A stretch of DNA of 64,000 nucleotides from an uncultured Clostridia bacterium (GTDB lineage Bacteria; Bacillota; Clostridia; Oscillospirales; Ruminococcaceae): assembly GCA_947630555.1 (NCBI GenBank), contig CANRIA010000007.1, positions 17,205 to 81,204 of the forward strand, written 5' to 3'. Below, piece after piece: positions 27,271 through 37,805 of this stretch. Under the pieces are notes generated by a model, which did no database searches, was not told the origin of the DNA, and worked only from the letters and a program-made list of their open reading frames with translations. Made by a program: the position numbers and the translations under genes. Every line of letters begins with the position of its first letter. The stretch's first letter is position 1.

Positions 27271-29682
27271 TTATCTGCCGAGGGTTATCTTTACCTCGGT
27301 GTTGTCCGTCAGTTTGTCAGCCGCAAGGAAGTCGCCCTCTACCTTCTCGCCGTTTACAAGCATTGTCTTAACGCCGCTTTCAACATGGTCGGGATTTGAA
27401 ATCTCAATGTGAACATTCTTTCCTCTGAACTTCTTGTCAATGGTGAAGCCGTCCCACTTTGAGGGGATAGACGGGCTTATAACAAGACCATCAGCGTTCG
27501 GGCGCATACCGCAAATACCCTCAACACAGCCTACCATAACGGTTGAGCCCGTGCCCGTCAGCCAGTGAACGTGTGAACGTCCTGCAAAAGGCGAGCGTGT
27601 AGACTCTGTAAACTGACCGTGAACATACGGCTCCAGCACTCTTATTTCAGCCTTGTCGTTCATAGCCGCAGGCGAGCTTTCCATAAAGTATTCAAACGCC
27701 CTGTCGCCGTGACCGAGCAGAGATTCAGCCAGTATAGCCCAGCCCTGTGTCTGAGAGAATATACCGCCGTTTTCTTTAGTGTCGGGGTTGAATATGTGCA
27801 TAAGCGCGCCGTCAAAATAATGGTCAACATACGGCGGTTCCATTACCTTTACGCCATACGGTGTGTTGAGTATCTCGTGAACGCTGTTCATAGCCTTTTC
27901 AGCCTGCTCTTTTGTAGCAAAGCCCGAAATTACCGACCAGCTCTGCGGGTTGAGCCACATACTTGCCTCGGGGTCTTTCTTCGCGCCGACAATTGTGCCG
28001 TCTTCCCTTATGCCTCTTATGAACCTGTCCTCGTCCCAGCAAGCTGCAAGGCTCTCGCCCAGTTGCGGCTGTACCTTTTCAATATATGCAACATAGTCGG
28101 TGTCGTTCTTTTCCTGCGCATACGCCTTGATTATAGTCATCGCATAGTAAAGCTGGAATGCCACGAACGTTGACTCGCCCTTCTTGCCAAGGCGCAGGCA
28201 GTCGTTCCAGTCAGCGTGCAGACCGGCAGGCATAGAGTGCGCGCCGAGCCTGTTCATTGAAAATTCTATAGCCTTTTTAAGATGTTCATAAACGGTATCT
28301 TCGCCGCCGTTGGCATATACTATAACTTCATCTAAGAAAGCCTTGTTGCCGCTCTCGCCTATGTACTTGTATACCGTCGGGAACAGCCACAAAGCATCAT
28401 CAGCACGGTAGCAGGGGTGACCCGTTTCTTTTGCGTATACAGAGTTCTCGTCGTTCTCATCGGGGCAGTTTTCATGACCTGCATTGTGGTTGAACTTAAC
28501 AAGAGGCAGTCCGCCGCCGTTATCTACCTGCGCCGAGATCATAAACCTTATCTTGTCCGCGGCAAGCTCAGGGTCTATGTGTATAATACCCTGAATATCC
28601 TGAACGGTATCGCGGTAGCCGTAGCCGTTGCGCAGACCGCAGTAAATGAACGATGCCGCTCTTGACCATATAAACGTTATAAAGCACTGGTATGCGTTCC
28701 ATACGTTTATCATGTTGTTGAATTCTTCGCTCGGCGTTTTTACAACAAAGTTTTCAAGCTTGCTGTGCCAGTAATTTTTAAGCTCTTCTATCTCTTTGTC
28801 AGCCGTGCCGGATCGCTTGTAGGTACTGAGTATCTCTTCCGCCTCGGCATTGTTTCTCTGACCCAGAACATAAACAAGCTCAATGTCCTCACCGTCAGCA
28901 AGGGTAATATCGCTTTGCAGAGCGCCGCAGGCATTTGAGTTGTAGTTGAGAACATTGTCGCACTTTCCGCTCTCGACTGCAATAGGGTCGCTGTATGTTC
29001 TGTAAGGCCCTATAAAGCTGTCAAGGTTGCCGTTGTATGCAGTAACGTCAGCACCCACCATGCCGAAAAATCTTTCCCTGTGGTTAGATCCCGTGGCATC
29101 TTTGCCGCTGTTTTCGTTTATATGCTGTACTATCTTGTTGCCCTCAAAAGAAGTCCTCGTTATAAATAGGGTGTATTGCAGGTTTACCTGATCCTGCTCA
29201 TAATTGTTGTCGTTTGTAAATTCTATAAAGCCGTATGTAGAAAGCTTTCTTTCTCTGCCAGAGATGTTCTTTATCTTCGCGCGCCATACTTCATAAGTCT
29301 TGTTCAGCGGTACATAGTATGTTACTTCGGAAACTATGTTGTCATACTCAGCGCTGATAACTGTGTATGCAGTACCGTGGCGGCACTTTGACTTGTATGT
29401 GTCAAGCGGCTTGCCAACAGGCTGCCATGATGCCGACCAGTAGTCGCCGTTTTCGTTATCTCTTATGTACACATATCTGCCGGGAAGTGCCATGTTAGAG
29501 TTAAAGCGATAACGCGCAATTCTTCCGTTAGCGCCGCTCTGAACAAAGCTGTAGCCGCCTGCATTGTTTGAGATTATAGCTCCGTATGCAGGAGAGCCCA
29601 GGTAGTTTGCCCACGGTGCCGGGGTGTCCGGTCTTGTGATGACGTATTCCTTGTTTTCAAGGTCAAAATAGCCGTACTTCAT
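27271..29682 (-). CDS. Cellobiose phosphorylase-like GH94 protein
   Basis: MKYGYFDLENKEYVITRPDTPAPWANYLGSPAYGAIISNNAGGYSF; RNGYGYRDTVQD; LHADWNDCLRLGKKGES; ~803 aa. Confidence 0.92.
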   Translation of the reverse strand: MKYGYFDLENKEYVITRPDTPAPWANYLGSPAYGAIISNNAGGYSFVQSGANGRIARYRFNSNMALPGRYVYIRDNENGDYWSASWQPVGKPLDTYKSKCRHGTAYTVISAEYDNIVSEVTYYVPLNKTYEVWRAKIKNISGRERKLSTYGFIEFTNDNNYEQDQVNLQYTLFITRTSFEGNKIVQHINENSGKDATGSNHRERFFGMVGADVTAYNGNLDSFIGPYRTYSDPIAVESGKCDNVLNYNSNACGALQSDITLADGEDIELVYVLGQRNNAEAEEILSTYKRSGTADKEIEELKNYWHSKLENFVVKTPSEEFNNMINVWNAYQCFITFIWSRAASFIYCGLRNGYGYRDTVQDIQGIIHIDPELAADKIRFMISAQVDNGGGLPLVKFNHNAGHENCPDENDENSVYAKETGHPCYRADDALWLFPTVYKYIGESGNKAFLDEVIVYANGGEDTVYEHLKKAIEFSMNRLGAHSMPAGLHADWNDCLRLGKKGESTFVAFQLYYAMTIIKAYAQEKNDTDYVAYIEKVQPQLGESLAACWDEDRFIRGIREDGTIVGAKKDPEASMWLNPQSWSVISGFATKEQAEKAMNSVHEILNTPYGVKVMEPPYVDHYFDGALMHIFNPDTKENGGIFSQTQGWAILAESLLGHGDRAFEYFMESSPAAMNDKAEIRVLEPYVHGQFTESTRSPFAGRSHVHWLTGTGSTVMVGCVEGICGMRPNADGLVISPSIPSKWDGFTIDKKFRGKNVHIEISNPDHVESGVKTMLVNGEKVEGDFLAADKLTDNTEVKITLGR

Positions 29683-29814
29683 AATTTTTCACCTTTACCT
29701 TTTTATATTTTTTCGGCTGCCGCACACACAGCGCAAGCCGATATTTCCGTATATAATATTGTAACATAAACCGCTCGGTTTTGCAATAGCAATAAAAGCA
29801 CATTTAGTAATTTA

Positions 29815-30744
29815 TTAACCTGCCTGCGGAAAAATTACCGATATCCTCGTGCCAACGCCCAAAGTGCTCTCTACCTTTATATCGGCGTTGTGATATGCCG
29901 CGCCGTGCTTTACTATAGAAAGCCCCAGCCCCGTGCCGCCTATCTCTTTAGAATGGCTCTTGTTTACTCTATAGAACCTCTGAAAGATATGTTCTGTGTC
30001 CTCAGGCGGTATGCCTATGCCCGTATCGGAAACAGAAAGAACATTGCCGCTCTCGCCGCCGTATACCCTCACGGTTATCCAGCCGTTTTCTTTGTTGTAC
30101 TTTATGGCGTTGTCGCACAGGTTGTATATTATCTCGTCTATTATCTGCTCAACGCCTATTATGCTTACGTGCTCGCCCTCCAGCGTGAACTTTACGCCCC
30201 GTTTGTCGGCGGTGCTTTTCAGCTGCGATATAACAGCCGCACAGGATTCATACAGGTCTATCTGCTCTTTCTGCGCAGGCACGGCATCTTCGTCAAGCTG
30301 CGAGAGTTTCATTATATCCCCCACCAGCGTTATAAGCCTTTGCGTTTCGTCGTAAATATTCCCTGCAAAGCGGCTTATATCCTCCTGCTTTACAAGCCCG
30401 TTCTGTATTATCTCCGCAAAGCCCGAAATAGATGTCAGCGGTGTCTTCAGCTCGTGAGATACGTTCGCAGTAAATTCGCGCCTCATCTTGTCTTGTGCCT
30501 CGTGCTCTTTTTTAAGCTCGTTTTGCTGCTCTGTAAGTACCTTGCGCATATTCTCTGTCTCCGCAAGCATTTTCCTGCTTATCACGGTAGCAAGCACAAA
30601 TGCCAACACCGCCGTGAATATTATCCCTATGCCTGCAACAGCCCATGTCGGCAGCCCAAAATATGCAGACAAAGCCACAACAGCCGCCGCAAGCGCCGCC
30701 GTCAGAAATATGCTGAAAAAAATTCTCTCTCTCATAACTTTCAT
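29815..30744 (-). CDS. Sensor histidine kinase (PhoR-like)
   Basis: FTANVSHELKTPLTSISGFAEII, DTGIGIPPEDTEHIFQRFYRV, GGTGLGLSIVKH. Confidence 0.92.
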   Translation of the reverse strand: MKVMRERIFFSIFLTAALAAAVVALSAYFGLPTWAVAGIGIIFTAVLAFVLATVISRKMLAETENMRKVLTEQQNELKKEHEAQDKMRREFTANVSHELKTPLTSISGFAEIIQNGLVKQEDISRFAGNIYDETQRLITLVGDIMKLSQLDEDAVPAQKEQIDLYESCAAVISQLKSTADKRGVKFTLEGEHVSIIGVEQIIDEIIYNLCDNAIKYNKENGWITVRVYGGESGNVLSVSDTGIGIPPEDTEHIFQRFYRVNKSHSKEIGGTGLGLSIVKHGAAYHNADIKVESTLGVGTRISVIFPQAG

Positions 30745-31424
30745 TTGTCTGTGTCTCCGCTTATCTTATAGCCTATGCCCCTTACCGTTTCTATAACGTC
30801 GCATGGCTTTAGTTTGTTTCTAAGTGTTCTCACATGAACATCTACCGTTCTGTTCTCTCCGTCAAACGCATATCCCCACACCTTGTTTAGTATCTGGTCT
30901 CGCGTAAGCACTATGTCTCTGCTTTCAAGCAGCAGGCAGAGCATCTCAAACTCTTTCAGCGTAAGGGTAATGTTTTTCTCTCCCACCTTTACAATGTGCT
31001 TTGAAGGGCACACATAAAGTTCGCCTATCCTGTATTCTTTCGAGTCCTCTCCGCCCTCGTCTGTACGCCGCAGCAGTGCTTTTATTCTCGCAATAAGCTC
31101 CATCATGCCAAAAGGCTTTGGCACATAGTCGTCAGCGCCCAGGTCAAGCCCTACCACCTTGTCATACTCGCTGCCCTTTGCGGTAAGCATCATTATCGGC
31201 GTTTTCTTTGTCGCCTTTGCCTGCCTCAGCTTTTTCAGTATGCTAAGACCGTCCTCCTCAGGCAGCATAATGTCCAGCAGTATCATGGTCGGCAGTTCGT
31301 TTTCCATAGACGCCCAGAAGTCCGAAGGCTTTGCAAACCCGACCGTCTTCATACCGGAACTATTCAGCGTGTACACCACAAGCTCTCTTATGCTGTTGTC
31401 GTCCTCAACAAGATATATCATCAC
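30741..31424 (-). CDS. OmpR/PhoB family response regulator
   Basis: ILLDIMLPEEDGLSIL receiver, LTLKEFEMLCLLLE...GYAFDGENRTVDVHVRTLRNKL winged helix. Confidence 0.94.
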   Translation of the reverse strand: MMIYLVEDDNSIRELVVYTLNSSGMKTVGFAKPSDFWASMENELPTMILLDIMLPEEDGLSILKKLRQAKATKKTPIMMLTAKGSEYDKVVGLDLGADDYVPKPFGMMELIARIKALLRRTDEGGEDSKEYRIGELYVCPSKHIVKVGEKNITLTLKEFEMLCLLLESRDIVLTRDQILNKVWGYAFDGENRTVDVHVRTLRNKLKPCDVIETVRGIGYKISGDTDK

Positions 31425-31425
31425 A

Positions 31426-31878
31426 TCACCCTATTTCAGCCGTGTCAAGCACTATAGTAAAAGGCCCGTCGTTCACAAGCTCTACTTTCATATCCGCTCC
31501 GAAAACGCCCTTTTGCACGCAGCCGTCAATGCGCTCATCTACACATCTGCAAAAGTATTCATAAAGTTCATTCGCTAAGTCCGGCGCAGCCGCTTTTATA
31601 AACGAAGGTCTGTTGCCTTTCTTGCAGTCTGCATATAATGTGAACTGCGATACCGCAAGCACGTCGCCGCCTATGTCGTTTATTGAAAGATTCGTCTTTC
31701 CGTTTTCGTCCGAGAATATCCGCAGCTTTGCAAGTTTGTCTGCAAGCCTTTCGCAGCGGCTTTTGTCATCGCCCTCACCTGCCCCGAAAAGCACTAAATA
31801 TCCGTTTCCTATGCTGCCTGTAACAGCGCCTTCAACGGTAACGCTTGCCCTGCTCACCCTTTGTATAACGATTTTCAT
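31426..31878 (-). CDS. dtd: D-aminoacyl-tRNA deacylase
   Basis: [56 protein letters not shown]. Confidence 0.95.
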   Translation of the reverse strand: MKIVIQRVSRASVTVEGAVTGSIGNGYLVLFGAGEGDDKSRCERLADKLAKLRIFSDENGKTNLSINDIGGDVLAVSQFTLYADCKKGNRPSFIKAAAPDLANELYEYFCRCVDERIDGCVQKGVFGADMKVELVNDGPFTIVLDTAEIG

Positions 31879-32735
31879 TATCTTACCTCTATATCGTATC
31901 TGTATTCAAACACCATGCCGCTCTCCAGCATAACAGCGTGCGGCTTTTCTTCAATGTTTTCAAATGCATCATCGCAGTATACGGGAACCGAAGTCCACGG
32001 CTCCAAGCACACAAACGCCGCATTGTTATTCCCTGTTACAGACCACACCGCAATGCAGTCGGAATCGGGATAATACAAAGTAACGCTTCTTTCGCCCTTG
32101 TCGCTTTTAAGCGAAATACTCTCCGACATCGGCATATTCTTCATAATAACGTCGTGGTCGAAAAGCTCCCTGCTAAGCGGCAGTTTGTTTTCGCCGCAGA
32201 TTATCGTGCGCATACAGTCGCCCACCGTCTGCTCAATTATCTCGTTCTGCTCGTATTCAACATAATAGTCATCAAATTTAAGCCCATCTTCCAACGGGCA
32301 GTTGAATGCAGGGTGTCCGCCTAGGTAAAAATACATATTCTCCTTGCCTGTGTTCTTCACCACGCATTTTGTCACCAGCCTGCCGTTTTCAAAAAAATAC
32401 TTGACCGTCAGTTTAAACGGGTACGGGTACTGCGAAAGCGTTTCTTCATTTTCACAAAGAGCAAATTCGCAAAAGCCCTCGCCGCTTTCGCAAGGAGTAA
32501 ACTCCATATCTCTCGCAAAGCCGTGGTTGGCTTTCATAGCGTACTCCTTGCCGCCTGCTTTATACTTTTTGCCGTTTGGCGAACATATGAACGGGAAAAG
32601 CAGCGGCGCGTGCCTGTTCCATGCCTCTCCGGCCTGCCATATGTACTCTGTGCCATTATAGATAAGCGAATTCAGTTCCGCCCCGAACGATGATATTTTT
32701 GCGGTCATCTCTCCGTCTCTTATTGTGTACAGCAT
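31878..32735 (-). CDS. Aldose 1-epimerase family protein
   Basis: [41 protein letters not shown]. Confidence 0.88.
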   Translation of the reverse strand: MLYTIRDGEMTAKISSFGAELNSLIYNGTEYIWQAGEAWNRHAPLLFPFICSPNGKKYKAGGKEYAMKANHGFARDMEFTPCESGEGFCEFALCENEETLSQYPYPFKLTVKYFFENGRLVTKCVVKNTGKENMYFYLGGHPAFNCPLEDGLKFDDYYVEYEQNEIIEQTVGDCMRTIICGENKLPLSRELFDHDVIMKNMPMSESISLKSDKGERSVTLYYPDSDCIAVWSVTGNNNAAFVCLEPWTSVPVYCDDAFENIEEKPHAVMLESGMVFEYRYDIEVR

Positions 32736-33632
32736 TTAATCCAAGTCCTTTCTGCTTTTCTTTTCCCAGCGCGATTTTGCAGGCTTTTCAAATCGCCTCG
32801 CAAATATTCCCCAAGTGATGTATAGTATAGCCCCTGCCAAAAAGCCTATAACTATCGGCAAAAACAAAAGCCATATGTAGCCCAGTATGCCAAGAGGCGG
32901 CCGTTTGAAAATGCAAAGCAGCCAAGTTGCAATAAAGCACGCCGCTGCGCCTGCCGCACCCGTAACGCTTGCCCAAGTGCCGCTGTCGCTCTCGCAGTGG
33001 TAGCCTATCATAAATGCGGCTATCATCAGGCTGTCGCATATGCAAAGGGGTATCAGCGGTCGGTAGTCTTTGCCTTGCTTTGCAAACGTTAGTATGTATA
33101 TCAAGGCAACAAAAACGCACACCGCAGCCGCAGCCAAGCAGCAAATTATCTCGTATTTTCTGCGTTTTATATATGCCGCCTGCAAAACCTTGCTCCTCTC
33201 CGAATATTCCCTCGCGTAGTCGGCCGCGCCCTCTATCGAAGAAAACCTATTTAAAAACACCTGAGAAATTTCTTCAAGCCGCCTTGCCGCATCACGCTTT
33301 TTAAGAATCTTTTCCGCCCTGTCGGCTTCCTCGCGCAGGCTTTGATATTCCGCTCTCAGCTTTTTGTCTGCCTCTGTCTTTAGCCTGTCTATTTCCGACT
33401 TTTTCTCCGTCAAATTTTTTAGCCTCAGCGAGCATATTTCCAAACGCTTTTCGCTGTCAGAGTAATCGCCAAGCTCTTTAAAGAGCTCAACAAGCCGCTC
33501 CAGCTGTGCAATTGCCTCTGTGCCATCGCTGCCTGCATATGCAATTTCGCTCATAAGGTGGCACGCCTGATAATATTTTTCAGCCGTCAGACCTTCCTGC
33601 ATTTCGTTAATTTCGTTGTTCGTATCCGGCAT
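32736..33632 (-). CDS. hypothetical membrane protein
   Basis: ORF with N-terminal helical repeat and C-terminal TM helices. Confidence 0.6.
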   Translation of the reverse strand: MPDTNNEINEMQEGLTAEKYYQACHLMSEIAYAGSDGTEAIAQLERLVELFKELGDYSDSEKRLEICSLRLKNLTEKKSEIDRLKTEADKKLRAEYQSLREEADRAEKILKKRDAARRLEEISQVFLNRFSSIEGAADYAREYSERSKVLQAAYIKRRKYEIICCLAAAAVCVFVALIYILTFAKQGKDYRPLIPLCICDSLMIAAFMIGYHCESDSGTWASVTGAAGAAACFIATWLLCIFKRPPLGILGYIWLLFLPIVIGFLAGAILYITWGIFARRFEKPAKSRWEKKSRKDLD

Positions 33633-33654
33633 AGTTTCACTTCCTTATAATATT

Positions 33655-34577
33655 CGCGCTTACGCGCCCACTGGAGTGGGTTCACCGCTCCACAGTACGC
33701 AAAGGTTTAAAGTCTTGTCAAGAAAGGAAAAGTTTTCGGTCAAGCCTTTTTCAAAAGGGTCGCAGGGGTACGGGGGCAGCGCCCCCGAAAACACAACGTG
33801 CGCTCCGCAAATGGGTGTAGCGGTCGTAAACGACCGCTGGGGAAGAATTATTTCGCTTTTAATTTTGGGGGCGAAATAATTCTTCAGGCGTTCCCAACGG
33901 GAACGCTACGCCCATGCAAGAGAGGGCGTTCCCTTTGAGAAGACCCGACTATTTTCCCTGCGCGCGCTTGCGTGCGCAATAGCGATTTGTATTTTCGCTG
34001 CTTTCGCAGCAGCCTGCGGAGCCGTTCACCGCCCTCTGTACTTCGGTTTTCTTCTCATTTTGAGTGTGCCATGCGTTTGTGCATATATTAAACTGTAACT
34101 TTTCAGCGAGTGCGTTTAACCGCTCCACAAAACAACTCTACTCCCTCAAATCATAAACGCCAACCCCTTCGTGCTGCTAGAAGAATATTCTGCCAGCCAC
34201 CTTTTCCTTTGGGGAGGCTGGTGGGAAGGGAATTTATTAAGTCTATTATATAAAAACTTTTCACTTCGTTTGGCGTTCCATAATGGAACGCGGAAAGAAA
34301 GCGTTGCGCTACAACAAGGGAAATCCCTCTCTTGCAGGGATTTCCCTCTTGAAAAACAGTCCACAGGACTGTTTTTCAATTCACCCTTTGCGGAGCGCCT
34401 GCCGTATGGGGATTTCGCCGTCTGCGGACGGCGACAAAGGGCTTCCGCCCCTTGACCCTGATGACCCTTTTGAAAAAGGGTCAATCGAAAACTTTTCCTT
34501 TCTTGACAAGACTTAAAACCTTTGCGCATTATGGCGTTCAATGTGTGCGCTCCATGCGCCGCGCGTAAGCGCATATT
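33655..34577. repeat. Composite hairpin-cassette element, copy 1, with long terminal inverted repeats
   Basis: Left arm AAGTCTTGTCAAGAAAGGAAAAGTTTTCGGTCAAGCC..., right arm inverted ...GGGTCAATCGAAAACTTTTCCTTTCTTGACAAGACTT...GCGCTCCATGCGCCGCGCGTAAGCGC; many hairpins inside. Confidence 0.75.
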
Positions 34578-34732
34578 TATATCAACACAATAATTAAAAT
34601 GAGTCTGATTATTTATACGCATTTCTTCATATTATAATTATACCGAAAAATGCCGCCGATGTCAACCTTGCAAGCACAAAAAGCGCTCCGCATATTTGCG
34701 AAACGCTCCGACCACTTTTAACTGCCCTGCCA

Positions 34733-35263
34733 TCAAGACTTTTGTATATCTGAAAACTCCACGCTCAGCCTGTTTTCAATGCTCAGCGAAATAAGCCTGC
34801 CGCCGCTGTCGGTTCGTAAAATATACTCGCCGCACGGAGCCTCACCCCTCAGCATTACCTCGTCGCCGTCACTTTCGCCCTTTACCGACGACGAATTTGC
34901 CGCGTGATCCAAACATTCCGTCACCGATGCAGCCACCGAGCCCACAGGCATTTTGCCGCGTTCTATCTGCTGCGAAAGACCCGAGAACTCAACAGCATAG
35001 CTCTCGCCGAACGTCTTCACCGTCATGTCGCAAATGGTCTCGGGCTGAGAAAACCTCACCGTCCATACACCGCTCTCATCGCGGCAAAGGTCTGCGCAAT
35101 AGCTTTTCTCTCCGTCAGTCACCTGCGCCGTGCAAACCTTGGGTATCTCGGGCTTTACCTGCACATCACTGCCTGAGCAGCCAACCGCCGTGCACGAAAG
35201 CATAGCCAGCGCTGCCAGCCCTATGAATCTTTTCTTCAAACAAAGCACCCCGTTATTTTTCAA
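34733..35263 (-). CDS. hypothetical lipoprotein
   Basis: Lipobox (AVGC), upstream overlap with nnr. Confidence 0.6.
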   Translation of the reverse strand: MKNNGVLCLKKRFIGLAALAMLSCTAVGCSGSDVQVKPEIPKVCTAQVTDGEKSYCADLCRDESGVWTVRFSQPETICDMTVKTFGESYAVEFSGLSQQIERGKMPVGSVAASVTECLDHAANSSSVKGESDGDEVMLRGEAPCGEYILRTDSGGRLISLSIENRLSVEFSDIQKS

Positions 35264-36731
35264 TATCGCAGAGTACCTCGGGCAGCGCGTTTAAAATATC
35301 TTCGGCAATTATACCTCTCGGCGACATTGTCAGGCACAGCTTTTCTGCCGTTTCACCTAAAACGAACGATGCCAGCACGCCGCAAAGTTTTGCACCCTGC
35401 GCCGCCATACCTGCCGTCAGCCCTGCCAGCATATCGCCGCTGCCGCCCTTTGAAAGCGCCGTGTTGCCTTTCGCTGTGATATAGTCACCCTCGCGAGAAA
35501 CAAAAAACGTCTGCGCACCCTTTGCCAGCACCGAAACGCCAAAGCGTTCCGAAAGATCTTTAGCCGCTTCGTATCTGTCAGCAGGGGGCTTTTCAAAGCC
35601 GCACAGCCTCGCCAGTTCCATCGGATGAGGGGTCAACAGCACGTCAGCCCTTGTACTCTTTAGTATATCTATATTCGCCGAAAGACAATTTATGCCGTCC
35701 GCATCAATAATTACGGGACATACCGCATTTTCAAGCACAGCCGACAACAGTTTTTGCGTATCTTCTCCGCAGCCAAGACCGCAGCCAAAAAGCACACTGT
35801 CGGCAGTTTTCACTTCCTGCGCCAGAATATCAGCCGCCGCAGATGATATATACCCCTCATCGTTTTGCGGCAGAGCTTTGAATATCGCGCCGTACATATT
35901 CCCTGCCAGCCTGTCAATTACCGTCTTTACACTGCACAGCTGCACCAGCCCTGCGCCGCTCCTCATAGCCGCTTTTACTGCCATAGCAGCCGCGCCCGTG
36001 TATCTCTCGCTGCCGCAAATGCACACCACTTTTCCAAACGTTCCCTTGTGACCATCGGGCGCTCTTTTTGGCAAAGCGTTTTTCACATCTTCTTTATCGA
36101 GCAAAAGCACGCCCTTAACATCGCTCTGTATGCCTATGTCAGCGACTGTTATTTCGCCAAAATATTTGCAGGCAGGGTATAGCGCCGCAGCAATTTTTGT
36201 CCTGTGCATGGTAACAGTTTCGTGCGCCGCAAAGGTGTTCTCATCTGCCTTGCCCGTTGCACCGTTTACGCCCGAGGGTATATCACACGCTATGCGGTAT
36301 GCATCTGTGCTGTTATATCTGCTGAAAATTCGTGCTATATCTTCCGGCAAACTGCCATTGAACCCCGTGCCGAAAACGCAGTCTGTCACAATATCAAAAT
36401 CTTCTTCCGGCATACTTTCCGTAACGCTGACACCATAGTTTTTCATGCTCTCAAACGCCGCCTGTGCAAGCTTAGTTTTGGGCATACCGCAGCAAAGAAA
36501 GACGGTCGTATCAATGCCGCTTTGAGAGAGTATCTCAGCCGCTGCAAAGCCGTCGCCGCCGTTGTTGCCCTTGCCGCACAGCAAAAGCACCCTTTTAAGC
36601 ATATTTTTATAGCAGACGTCCCTCACCTTTTCTGCAAGAGCCGCGCCTGCGTTTTGCATAAGAAGATAAAGATCCTTACCGCAGTTTTTCTCCGCCAGCG
36701 ACATCTGCTTTGGTGTGTATAGTTCAGTCAT
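35253..36731 (-). CDS. nnr: Bifunctional NAD(P)H-hydrate epimerase / ADP-dependent dehydratase
   Basis: LLCGKGNNGGDGFAAA, PDGHKGTFGKVVCICGS, GDMLAGLTAGMAAQG. Confidence 0.93.
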   Translation of the reverse strand: MTELYTPKQMSLAEKNCGKDLYLLMQNAGAALAEKVRDVCYKNMLKRVLLLCGKGNNGGDGFAAAEILSQSGIDTTVFLCCGMPKTKLAQAAFESMKNYGVSVTESMPEEDFDIVTDCVFGTGFNGSLPEDIARIFSRYNSTDAYRIACDIPSGVNGATGKADENTFAAHETVTMHRTKIAAALYPACKYFGEITVADIGIQSDVKGVLLLDKEDVKNALPKRAPDGHKGTFGKVVCICGSERYTGAAAMAVKAAMRSGAGLVQLCSVKTVIDRLAGNMYGAIFKALPQNDEGYISSAAADILAQEVKTADSVLFGCGLGCGEDTQKLLSAVLENAVCPVIIDADGINCLSANIDILKSTRADVLLTPHPMELARLCGFEKPPADRYEAAKDLSERFGVSVLAKGAQTFFVSREGDYITAKGNTALSKGGSGDMLAGLTAGMAAQGAKLCGVLASFVLGETAEKLCLTMSPRGIIAEDILNALPEVLCDIEK

Positions 36732-37107
36732 TGCCGCCGCTTCCTTTCCTGTAAGCTATAACTACCGCTGTGGCATAGTTTTCGCTGTGAGATATAGAGA
36801 CCGAAAATTCCAGCCCCAATTTCTGAGCTATCTTTTCGGCATTTCCCGAAAGATTTATATACGGCGCACCCATTTCATCGCGAAGCACTTCAACCTCTGC
36901 AAGCTTAAAATCGCGCACGCCCGTGCCCAAAGCCTTTGAAAACGCCTCTTTCGCCGCCCAGTTGCCAGCCATCGAGGGGTAAGGAAAACTTCTCCCCTCA
37001 AACATCTCTCGCTCCTGCGGCGAATAAACGCGCTCAACAAAACTTTGCCTCTGCGCGCTTTTCTTTATCCTGTCAATCTCGACAATATCAGTACCGACCC
37101 TTATCAT
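36724..37107 (-). CDS. acpS: Holo-[acyl-carrier-protein] synthase
   Basis: IRVGTDIVEIDRIKKS, AGNWAAKEAFSKALGTG, VSISHSENYATAVVIA. Confidence 0.94.
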   Translation of the reverse strand: MIRVGTDIVEIDRIKKSAQRQSFVERVYSPQEREMFEGRSFPYPSMAGNWAAKEAFSKALGTGVRDFKLAEVEVLRDEMGAPYINLSGNAEKIAQKLGLEFSVSISHSENYATAVVIAYRKGSGGND

Positions 37108-37631
37108 AGCTGTTTGTTTTTAAGTTCTCTCGGAAAATACGGTTTAAGCTCTTCAACAAACTGTTCGCTCGGCGTAAACACCACATAGCACAGTCCCAGC
37201 GTTTTGTGCTTGCACTGCAAGTAATAGTCCCCGTCAGACTGCATATTGTCGGTAGCGTCAACCACCGTGCAGTCTGATGAAAATATCTCTGCGCGCTTCT
37301 CCTCCGTAACCTTGCCAAACTGCATTATTCCCGAAATATCCACGGTTATAAGGCGTTTTCTTTTGCGCTGACCCATTATCTTGTCAACGTCCATATCGCC
37401 GTTTGTAAAGATGTACTCATACTCTATCTTTTTATATACGGCAAAAATATACACCCCATAAAACGCCGCCAGCAGACCGAATATAACAAACCCCAGCACG
37501 GGCAGTATCACCTGCATAAACGTTATTGCCAGCATAAGCGCAAAGCAGCACAAAAACGTCAGCCCGAAAATTTGCAGCCTGTCCTTGCCGTCCTGCCTCC
37601 TTGTCACCATATACTCTTTGAATGTATCCAT
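37104..37631 (-). CDS. hypothetical membrane protein
   Basis: ORF overlapping acpS; two TM segments (MDTFKEYMVTRRQDGKDRLQ). Confidence 0.6.
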   Translation of the reverse strand: MDTFKEYMVTRRQDGKDRLQIFGLTFLCCFALMLAITFMQVILPVLGFVIFGLLAAFYGVYIFAVYKKIEYEYIFTNGDMDVDKIMGQRKRKRLITVDISGIMQFGKVTEEKRAEIFSSDCTVVDATDNMQSDGDYYLQCKHKTLGLCYVVFTPSEQFVEELKPYFPRELKNKQL

Positions 37632-37718
37632 ACAAAACACCTGCTGTTCAATATATTTAATATAATGCTATTGTACCACATATACAAAAAAATTGCAAGC
37701 GCGAAAAGAAAAATCAGA

Positions 37719-37758
37719 AAAATACCCTGATGCTCGATATGAACATCAGGGTATCCCA
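37719..37758. terminator. Terminator-like hairpin
   Basis: ATACCCTGATG CTCGATATGAA CATCAGGGTAT. Confidence 0.5.
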
Positions 37759-37805
37759 TCATCATTCAATTATGCTAAACATTTGTTAAATGCTTGCTTG
37801 TGAAA

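Noticed and set aside
29890-30771. 293 aa plus-strand ORF
   Set aside because: Antisense shadow of the histidine kinase gene
33616-34622. ORFs of 77-158 aa on both strands (e.g. 34146-34622, 34171-34455)
   Set aside because: They lie wholly inside the hairpin-cassette repeat; the same frames recur as fragments in other copies without preserved reading frame
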